DNA of 64,000 nucleotides from Echinarachnius parma (Eukaryota; Echinodermata; Echinoidea; Clypeasteroida; Echinarachniidae). The DNA is taken from contig JBAMJV010005485.1 in assembly GCA_037951105.1 (NCBI GenBank), positions 62,001 to 126,000 of the forward strand, given 5' to 3'. Under the pieces are notes generated by a model that was not told the DNA's origin, searched no databases, and saw only the letters and a list, made by a program, of their open reading frames with translations. Positions 56,212-64,000 of the stretch are shown here, piece by piece; within the stretch, counting starts at the first letter, position 1, and the number at the start of each line of letters is the position of its first letter. The translations under genes and the position numbers were made by a program.

Positions 56212-57697
56212 CAATTTTTTTTGCTATAATCTTGGAAACAGTTTTTAATTTGTTCTAAATACATTACTGATGCGAAAAAGTAATGTTTCCATTTTTTATT
56301 TTTGGTCCCAGGGTGCATTTTGGCGATTTTAAAGATAATTAGCTAATTTGCATATTTGTGAAATACGGTCAGGGGTCATTTTCTATCTAGGAATAGTACA
56401 ATATTGATAAAAACTATTATTCTAGGGTATTTTGAGGCAAGGATTCCATTTCCGGTGCTCGTTTGTAAGTGCTGTACGGGAAACACTCTGAAATCCAAGA
56501 TGGCTTCCCCTAATTTGCATATTTATGAATATTATTGATTTTCAAGGGCTACAGCCCCTAATAAGCAATAATTCCGGATTATTATTTGTCAGTTATGTTC
56601 TAAGTATGTATGTAAGTATTTAAGATATCAAAGATGAGTTGCCATCATGGCAACCTCTAGCAATGCATATTATTTGCATAATTATGTATTTTACCTAATT
56701 TGCATATTCCCCCAAATCGAGTATATTAGGAACCCGGCAAGTAAAAAAGACAAGTAATACCACTTTTCCAAGGTTTTAGGGGGCAATGAATCCATTCATG
56801 ATACTTATTTACCTGTATCCCCTCGGGAACCCACATAAATCCAAGATGGCCGCAATTGTCATTTTAAAGTAAATAATGCTATTTGCTACTTAAATGGCAT
56901 TTAATTTATAAAAGTATGATTTGCTTACTTTAAGCAAACAACTACATTGTGATTCAAGTATTCTAGTTGCTCATTCCAATAATTAAAAGTCAAAACATTA
57001 TAATATCAATTTAATATAACCGAAATAATATAGTCGTGTATCATAACATGTGTAATTTAGGGAGCAGTCATCTTGGATTTGAGATGGATGCCATGGTGAT
57101 ACAGGTAAATAAGTATCAAAAATGGATCTGCTGCCCCCCAAAACCTTGGAAAAGTGGTATTATTTGTCTTTTTTACTTGCCGGGTTCCCAATATACTCGA
57201 TTTGGTGGAATATTGAAATTAGGTAAAATACATAATTATGCAAATAATATGCATTGCTAGAGGTTGCCACGATGGCAACTCATCGTTGATATATTAAATA
57301 CATACTTAGAACATAACTGACAAATAATAACCTGGAATTATTGCTTATTAGGGGCTGTAGCCACTGAAAATCAATAATATTCATAAATATGCAAATTAGG
57401 GGAAGCCATCTTGGATTTCAGAGTGTTTCCCGTACAGCACTTACAAACGAGCACCGGAAATGGAATCCTTGCCTCAAAATACCCTAGAATAATAGTTTTT
57501 ATCAATATTGTACTATTCCTAGATAGAAAATGACCCCTGACCGTATTTCACAAATATGCAAATTAGCTAATTATCTTTAAAATCGCCAAAATGCACCCTG
57601 GGACCAAAAATAAAAAATGGAAACATCACTTTTTCTCATCAGTAATGTATTAAGACCAAATTAAAAAATGTTTCCAAGATTATAGCAAAAAAATTCA
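56212..57697. mobile_element. Large palindromic element, arms about 740 bp
   Basis: The left arm starts AATTTTTTTTGCTATAATCTTGG and the right arm ends with its inverse. The arms mirror through CCAGGGTGCATTTTGGCGAT, GAGGCAAGGATTCCATTTCC, CCAAGATGGCTTCCCC and CAACCTCTAGCAATGCATAT to a centre near 56,940. Only a few mismatches separate the arms. No coding and no clear flanking duplication. The right arm is repeated at 63.1-64.0 kb. Confidence 0.88.
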
Positions 57698-57836
57698 CAA
57701 CATTTATTTATACTACATTAGGGGATATACTAAATGAAATGCAATTAGCTGTTGCGCCAACCGGCTCTTAACATCATGTCAATTTTCTGCTTCAACATTT
57801 ACTAGATATAAGTAAGTGAAACTAGCCAAAGTATAC

Positions 57837-58044
57837 CTTCTCGACCTCCTCTTGAATGAGGCTGATAACAGGTGCTTCCAAGTAGGGGGCGCCAATCTTT
57901 CCCTTGGGAGCTTTGCTGCATGGCTGCTCCGCGATCCACTTAATGACGTCATCCAGGTTGTAATCTACACCAGCAAACATCTCTTCTTCATACAGGTCTT
58001 CATTGTATCCCTTGACATTCAGGAAGTCCACTACTGCTGGAAAT
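57837..58044 (-). CDS. XRN1: XRN1 exon C, winged-helix region (upstream copy)
   Basis: This 208-bp exon lies between TTCCTTTCAG and GTATAC. The first base completes a Gln codon from exon B. It then encodes FPAVVDFLNVKGYNEDLYEE, EMFAGVDYNLDDVIKWIAEQ, PCSKAPKGKIGAPYLEAPVI and SLIQEEVEK. Human has ...NSQEDVFYEDDIWPGENENGAEKVQEIITWLKGHP...LDAAIVEKIEEEVEK. The agreement lies in the acidic DLYEEE/VFYEDD part, the IIKW(L) helix and the EEVEK end. Five partial copies surround it: four of the 3' half and one of the 5' half. Confidence 0.93.
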
Positions 58045-58151
58045 CTGAAAGGAAGGGCATACATTCAATGTAATGACCACAATAGATAGGCAACCATGAC
58101 ACTGAATTCCTTATAAACTCTAGTGTAATATGACAGACATTCAAATATCAT

Positions 58152-58275
58152 TATCCAGGTTATAATCGGCACCAGCAAACATCTCTTCTTCGTACAGGTC
58201 TTCATTGAACCCCTTGCCGTTCAGAAATATCGCTACTGCATGGTATCTTGGTAATTAATTTGAAAGAAAGGGCAT
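58152..58275 (-). pseudogene. Partial copy of XRN1 exon C, 5' half
   Basis: Minus strand reads AVAIFLNGKGFNEDLYEEEM, FAGADYNLDN, then diverges. The acceptor position reads TTCAAATT where exon C has TTCAGATT, so that splice site is lost. Confidence 0.82.
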
Positions 58276-58554
58276 ACATCAAATATCAGTACAGTAGTCT
58301 CTGCTTACTTGGGTAGGTTTTAACAAGGTATGTTTTCCTCTTAACAGTTGCACCTGATTAAGTGATGAAAAGGTTAAAAAACATAAGAAATGTTTGGTCA
58401 ACTCCAACCACTTTAACAGATGTACTCCATTAATTGTTACTCTATTAAGCAGAGACTACTGTGCCACAAATAATGGGCAACCATAACAAATGCTTGCAAG
58501 TGCATCAGTTCTATACCCGGGTATGTTTGGAGACAATAGAAGCAGGGTAGAATA

Positions 58555-60880
58555 GGCGGAGGGCCAAAGTCGAAAAAAGTGACTTTATAGGTTGCCAGAT
58601 CTCCACAACAAGTTTAGACCGATTTTAATTGCAAGTATTTTTAATGAGACAACATAATTCAGAGGTCTACCTCAAAAATTTTGTTGCGAACACCTCCAAA
58701 TCCAAGATGGCGTCCAACAAAGCAATTGTTTTGTCTTGCTATAATTGGCGAGATTTCCCTAACGACACCTCAAATCAGCATTATTTTGCAACCATATTAA
58801 AGACAATATAATTTCCTGTAATCTGATACCAAACACTATGGGGTTCAAGATAGTCAACAATATGAAATTATTGATTTACATAATTACGCATAAATCAATA
58901 ATTGCATTAGCAGTTGAATTAATACTTTTCAGAAAACTGTCCAATTATATCAACAATACTCTGTGAAAAATTCAAGTGTGTACCGTATCTGAACACAAAG
59001 TTATAGTACTTGGAAGTCAGCATTTGATATCGACAAAACGGGTAGTTTTGCATGATTTCTCATGCTGTACAGGGTGTCTCAAAAATGTGTAATCTTGATT
59101 ATACGATTTGTATACCAAATGATTGCGTCAATCTCGGGATACCTTCAATTCCAGTTAATATCAACAAAACCACCATTTCCTGTAATATGATGAATATTCC
59201 ACCATCATTTTGCAATCCGCGTAGATGTCGTGTCTGTCTTGTATTTATTTAACTGCATTTATCATGTTTATCATAAATCATGCGCTAATAATGAACTTAA
59301 TTCCACTCCACAAGGAGCATTCCAGTCAGCTGCATACTGACGCGCCTGCTGTGCATATTGCGAATTCGAATCATACTGGGTGCCCATGATGTGTTTAAAA
59401 CATTGTCAAGATCATGTTCATTATCTTGAGTAAGTGTTTTACTGAAGTACATAATATGCGGGACATAATATGTGCAGAGCGTATCTAGATTCGAACACAT
59501 CTTGATCGCAAGGCACGCACCCTTCATGCCCTTCATATCTTATTACATATATCTGGAGACCATACAGGTCTATACAAATAGGCTGACTTAGTATCAAATC
59601 GAAACAAACTCAATTGCTAAACCAATATGTACACCACCGAAAAGCCTCAGCAAGCCGAATGTTTATTTTTTGTGCACTACACTGTACTCGTGTAACCATG
59701 GTAACAACAGCCGATTATGGACAGAAATATACCAAATCACCAAATATTTCTTTTAAAAACTTAAAATTAGCAGGTTAACGGTGTCATTTTACATGTGATT
59801 TGTTTTCCTTCATGTTCACGCGAAAATTAGTGTGCATAATGCGGCTTGTAGTAGCCAGATATATGATTTATTGTATTTCTATTGTTGTTGTTACTATGGT
59901 TACAAATGTACAAGGTGGTACAAAAAGTTATTGTACAATAAACATAATAGCCTATTCAAAGTTTTCTTCGAACCCTGAAAAAGTCTAGCTAACTATGGTG
60001 TTCCAAATAATAATCATTTTAAAAACATAATTATCCAGATAATTATGGTCGGTCCAACTGTGAAGGACGCGCGCCTCTCATTCGAATATTGCACTAAATA
60101 GTACACTTTGTATAATGGATTTATTTTTGCAGTGAAATTACCAATACACTATTTTCGTGTATTGCAAACCGATGGCGGCATATTCATGACATAAAAGAAG
60201 GAAACTGAAGGTTTTATTGAAAACAGGTATAAACAACATGTCATTATTTAGGAGCATTTCTTGAATAAAGTCCGTAAACAAGAATTACATTTATTGGGGC
60301 ACCCTGTATAGCATTCGAAATCGTACAAAATTGCTGTATTTGTCGATATCAAATGCCGACTTCCAGTTATCATAACTTTTTGTTCAGATACGGTACACAC
60401 TTGAAATTTTCACAGAGTATTGTTGATATAACTGGGCAGTTTTCTGAAAAGTACTAATTCAACGCCTAATGCAATTATTGATTTATGCCGAATTATGTAA
60501 ATCAATAATTTCATATTTTGCGGGAAAATGCCTAAAATTTGAGTTTGGGACTAAAAATGACCGTGTTACATATCCTGAAACCCATGAAATTTGGTATCAG
60601 ATTATAGGAAATGTTATTGTCTTTAATATGGTTGCAAAATCATGCTAATTGTTGGTGTCGTTTGGGAAATCTCGCCAGTTATCTATAGGAAGTCAAAACG
60701 GCTACTTCTTTGGACGCCATCTTGGATTTGGAGGTGTTCGCAACAAATTTTTTGAGGTAGACCTCTGAATTAATTTGTCTTATTAAAAATATTTGCAAAT
60801 AAAATTGGTTTTAACTTGTTGTGGAGATCTGGCAACCTAGGTCCTTAAGGAAGCCACTTTTTCGACTCTGGCCCTCCGCC
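58555..60880. mobile_element. Large palindromic element with a TA element at its centre
   Basis: Ends GGCGGAGGGCCAAAGTCGAA and the inverse of GGCGGAGGGCCAGAGTCGAA. TAGAA lies next to both ends as a possible target duplication. The arms mirror through GTTGCCAGATCTCCACAACA, GAGGTCTACCTCAAAAA, GTTCGCAACA-type sequence, CCAAGATGGCGTCC and TTTGATATCGACAAA. The right arm has extra sequence around 60,520-60,600. Confidence 0.85.
59070..60306. mobile_element. TA-flanked CAGGGTG element at the palindrome centre
   Basis: TA at 59,068-59,069 and 60,307-60,308. The ends are CAGGGTGTCTCAAAAATGTG and the inverse of CAGGGTGCCCCAATAAATGT. Inner arms carry CATTCCAGTCAGCTGCATAC and unrelated unique sequence. 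Some further mirrored motifs occur (TTACTATGGTTAC and GTAACCATGGTAAC). No transposase. Confidence 0.75.
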
Positions 60881-61006
60881 TAGAAGCATACATCCTAGAC
60901 AATGGACTAGTCTTCATCTGCAGACCCATGAATAGTTACTATAGTGTTGTGAAGGGTTTTCAAATTAAATAATTTGTCTGAAAACCAATTTTTCTGTACT
61001 TGTTGC

Positions 61007-61605
61007 ATACCTGCCAACATTTAAAAATAAGAAATCTGAACCTTTAGCAGGGGTAGGGGGGCCCCCAGAGGCCCCCAGCGGGGTCATGGTCAAGGTCACG
61101 AGGGCAATTTTGAAGATTTTGAAGACAAAAAGCGCCCTCGTGAAAATGTTCATGAGGGCTGTATTGGGGCTCACAGGGGCTCTTATTTATTTTATTTTTT
61201 TTCATCGTTCTTACTGCTCAGATTCTAATAAATGATTATCGATATGTATCATGATGTAACCTAGGGTAATCTCATACTTGCCAACATTTGAAAGTCAGAA
61301 AACTGAACGCACATTGGAAGGGGTTCCAGGGACCCTAGTGGGGGTGCAGGGGATAACACCCATGGTGGGGGTTCAGGGGGCAAAGCCCCTGTTTCTGCAT
61401 GTTGTGAAACCCCATGATGCTTTTATTTTATGGGTACAAATAGTATAATTGAAAAGGGGGGAAAAAAACGCAAAAAAAAAAAAATGGAACGGTTGGCAAG
61501 TACCTGTAAATGTATGCATCTGAATATTCAGATTTTTTATGTCCTACAAAAGCAGACAATCAGAATATTCTGATTAAATCGGAACAACAGTTGGCAGGTA
61601 TATTG
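61007..61605. mobile_element. Inverted-repeat element ATACCTGCCAAC
   Basis: ATACCTGCCAACATTT at the left and GTTGGCAGGTAT at the right. An inner pair CTTGCCAACATTTGAAAG and GAACGGTTGGCAAGTACCTG suggests two related copies, one inside the other. The interior is rich in GGGGCCCCCAGAGG-type sequence. The same end motif occurs at 30,073. Confidence 0.65.
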
Positions 61606-61683
61606 TTGGTGAAATGGGACAACTAAAACTAAAACACTTAATTGATAACAATATTATTAAAGGGTGTTGGTTCCTTTAACCAA

Positions 61684-62146
61684 GAAGCAGGTAAAGCAGG
61701 TCCAGTGGCGTACCCAGGAATTTTTCAAGGGGGGGTTATTTCGTCAGAAAAAATATCTGTCAGCGGTGGGGGGGGGGAGGGGGGGGGGGGGTAGTCGTAG
61801 AAAAATGTCAAAGCCGAGGCAAAGTACCTACAAAATTTTCGAGACCGAGACCAGGTCAGGTCCGGTCTGGGAGGGGGGGGGAGGGGGGGGGGGGGGGGGG
61901 GTAGTTGTAGTAATTTTTCAAAGCCGAGACCGCAAATTTTCGAAATTTTCGAGGTCGAGACCAGGGTTTTTCGCACTTTTCGAGGCCGAGATCATCGATA
62001 AGGAGGGTCGAGACCGCTATAATAACCTGTTACAATTTGAAAAGGGGGGTTCATACCCCCCCCCCCCCAAACAGTCATTTTTTGGTCAAGGGGGGGGGGG
62101 TTTGGACCCCCCAAACCCCCCCCCCCCCCCCTGTGTATGCCTATGA
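61684..62146. mobile_element. Poly-G element CAGTGGCGTACCC
   Basis: CAGTGGCGTACCCAGGAATT at the left. The right end, CCCCCCCTGTGTATGCCTATG, is the inverse of the same class of terminus (CATAGGCATACACAG). The interior has three G tracts and repeated GAGACC and CGAAATTTTCGAG hairpin motifs. The apparent reading frame through it is glycine-rich and is produced by the G tracts. Confidence 0.6.
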
Positions 62147-62181
62147 GCAGGTCACATACACAAGTAGATAATGCAACTTAC

Positions 62182-62325
62182 TGTTTGAAGAAGTCTTCAA
62201 GGATGTCCTGAAGTGGTTCGGAGTATACCCATTTTGTCAGGCTAATTTGTCTTGTGAAGCCTGGTACCTCCATCTCACTCTTGTTGAATTTGAGGTTCAA
62301 TCCCACTTGAACACCCTTGTCACAC
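62182..62325 (-). CDS. XRN1: XRN1 exon B (upstream copy)
   Basis: This 144-bp exon lies between TGTTTTTAG and GTAAGT. It reads CDKGVQVGLNLKFNKSEMEV, PGFTRQISLTKWVYSEPLQD and ILEDFFK plus two bases. Human XRN1 reads HKANVGLNLKFNKKNEEVPGYTKKVGSEWMYSSAAEQLLAEYLE, so VGLNLKFNK and EVPG(F/Y)T are direct matches. This belongs to the non-catalytic domains after the nuclease core. The phase carries a split codon into both neighbours. Confidence 0.96.
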
Positions 62326-62733
62326 CTAAAAACAAAAGCAAGAGAGAAAGTTCACAGAAAGATTATTTCTTTAGAACTGTAGCAAGTAAATAATCTAAAA
62401 AAATTTTTTTTTAAATCTCAAAAAAAGTCACAAGCATTGAAATTTGTGTGGTGTGACATATTAGAAAACTATCCAGGGAGCCTCCCAAAAATCAAGGAAG
62501 GTTTGCATTTCTGTGTTTTTCATTATTATGTGAGTTATAATACAAACTCAACAGGGCCCCATTGCAGAAATAGTTGCGATTGATTGTTAAGTTGCAATTA
62601 ATTGCAAGTCACATCATGTGAGTAAATGCGCAAATCTATATATTCAAATGTGCATATTTTCTGACATGAAATTAAGTGCAAATTTGCAATTAATTGCAAC
62701 TCTTTCTGCAACAGGACCCTAGTGTGTACTTAC
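62326..62733. other. XRN1 intron between exons A and B
   Basis: Short AT-rich intron with GATTGATTGTTAAGTTGCAA-type near-repeats (TTGCAATTAATTGCAA). No coding signal. Confidence 0.5.
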
Positions 62734-62849
62734 GATGGACGAGGCCCTCTTTTGACGTAGACAGACCCAGTGATCCTTCCTATCTGCGTTGACGAGACCC
62801 CTAGATGCTGTGCAAGCTCATAACCCTCTCGGTACTGCATGGAATGGGA
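62734..62849 (-). CDS. XRN1: XRN1 exon A (upstream copy)
   Basis: This 116-bp exon lies between CTTTTTTCCCAG and GTAAGT. It reads SHSMQYREGYELAQHLGVSS, TQIGRITGSVYVKRGPRP plus two bases. It matches human HKYSIKYNPGYVLASRLGVSGYLVSRFTGSIFIGRGSRRNP. It is the most N-terminal exon of this copy in the window. About 900 upstream residues, including the whole nuclease core, must lie beyond the right edge if the copy is complete. Confidence 0.95.
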
Positions 62850-63116
62850 CTGGGAAAAAAGAACAAAGAAATAGTTAGCATGGTCCCAACACTGTGCAAC
62901 CATGTAGACCTCTAGGTACTACCAAACTGATGTGTGCGCAGCGATGTCCCTTTAGGCAAAATGAAGATTCAAATTGAGCTTAAGAGACAACTCAGTACAC
63001 TCAGGGGCTTGGGAATAGTACTCAATTTCTCTCATTTTATACAAAAACATTTAAATATTATAGTCGACAGCTTTTGTAAAATAAACGTTCCCTTTCTTAT
63101 TAGGAATTATAAAGAA

Positions 63117-64000
63117 AATAAGCAAACAACTACATTGTGATTCAAGTATTCTAGTTGCTCATTCCAATAATTAAAAGTCAAAACATTATAATATCAATTT
63201 AATATAACCGAAATAATATAGTCGTGTATCATAACATGTGTAATTTAGGGAGCAGTCATCTTGGATTTGAGATGGATGCCATGGTGATACAGGTAAATAA
63301 GTATCAAAAATGGATCTGCTGCCCCCCAAAACCTTGGAAAAGTGGTATTAATGTATTTGTCTTTTTTACCTGCCGGGTTCCCAATATACTCGATTTGGTG
63401 GAATATTGAAATTAGGTAAAATACATAATTATGCAAATAATATGCATTGCTAGAGGTTGCCACGATGGCAACTCATCGTTGATATATTAAATACATACTT
63501 AGAACATAACTGACAAATAATAACCTGGAATTATTGCTTATTAGGGGCTGTAGCCACTGAAAATCAATAATATTCATAAATATGCAAATTAGGGGAAGCC
63601 ATCTTGGATTTCAGAGTGTTTCCCATACAGCACTTACCAACGAGCACCGGAAATGGAATCCTTGCCTCAAAATACCCTAGAATACTAGTTTTTATCAATA
63701 TTGTACTATTCCTAGATAGAAAATGACCCCTGACCTTATTTCACAAATATGCAAATTAGCTAATTATCTTTAAAATCGCCAAAATGCACCCTTGGACGAA
63801 AAATAAAAAATGGAAACATCACTTTTTCTCATCAGTAATGTATTAAGACCAAATTAAAAAATGTTTCCAAGATTATAGCAAAAAAATTCACAACATTTAT
63901 TTATACTACATTAGGGGATATACTAAATGAAATAAAATGCAATTAGCTGCTGCGCCAACCGGCTCTTAACATCATGTCAATTTTCTGCTTCAACATTTAC
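63117..64000. repeat. Direct duplicate of 56,932-57,812
   Basis: From TAAGCAAACAACTACATTGT to CTTCTGCTTCAACATTTAC-type sequence at the edge, nearly every base matches 56,932-57,812, with a few small indels (for example TATTAATGTATTTGTC for TATTATTTGTC, and AAATAAAATGCAATT for AAATGCAATT). It covers the right arm of the palindromic element plus about 110 bp of flank. In the first copy that flank runs on, within 25 bp, to the donor of XRN1 exon C. Confidence 0.93.

Noticed and set aside
61664-62146. 160-codon glycine-rich plus-strand frame
   Set aside because: It is created by three G tracts in a poly-G miniature element and has no domain.
875-62849. A single XRN1 gene spanning the window
   Set aside because: The C-terminal exons precede the N-terminal exons in the direction of transcription, so one linear transcript cannot contain them in protein order. 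Tandem copies or misassembly are the remaining options.

Overview
The window looks like a gene-poor stretch of a marine invertebrate nuclear genome, probably a deuterostome such as an echinoderm, hemichordate or amphioxus. The evidence is spliced exons with GT-AG boundaries and multi-kilobase introns, CR1/L2-type and L1/Tx1-type LINEs, a Ty3/Gypsy fossil, and many short inverted-repeat DNA elements flanked by TTAA, TA or 5-8 bp duplications. The species is not fixed by anything I can see.

The only host protein gene I recognise is XRN1, the cytoplasmic 5'-3' exoribonuclease, all of it on the minus strand. It appears as two incomplete sets of exons in an order one gene cannot have. Five exons between 19,636 and 875 encode residues 1-205, from the initiator Met through the six catalytic acidic residues, and run off the left edge. 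Seven exons between 62,849 and 44,676 encode the C-terminal half (D2, winged-helix, SH3-like and disordered tail) and come in from beyond the right edge. The simplest reading is two tandem XRN1 copies, head to tail: the 3' half of an upstream copy, then the 5' half of a downstream copy. Several exons of the upstream copy are also duplicated locally as decayed copies. A long direct repeat at 57 and 63 kb hints at a further unit beyond the right edge.

Layout: 1-855, 38-bp minisatellite. 0.9-19.6 kb, 5' exons of the downstream XRN1, with introns full of nested elements, including a 7-kb element at 4.9-11.9 kb. 19.6-22.5 kb, 5' flank, part of it duplicated in inverted orientation. 22.6-27.8 kb, a four-level nest: TTAA element containing an L1-like LINE, containing a TA element, containing another TTAA element of the first family. 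28-34 kb, AT-rich sequence with a nuclear-receptor-motif repeat and Penelope-like pieces, one with a hammerhead-ribozyme-like core. 34.4-44.1 kb, a Gypsy fossil split by later insertions: a LINE that itself holds a tandem array of 403-bp units each carrying a tRNA gene (anticodon UCC, Gly), and a TTAA element with a TA element inside its terminal repeat. 44.6-62.9 kb, 3' exons of the upstream XRN1, interrupted by a nearly full-length CR1/L2 LINE with a 2A-like peptide motif and by large palindromic elements. 63.1-64 kb, a repeat of 56.9-57.8 kb.

The most unusual features are the split/tandem XRN1, the tRNA satellite with its head-to-head inverted end, and the datable nests of insertions. I found no operon, no CRISPR array and no second host gene.
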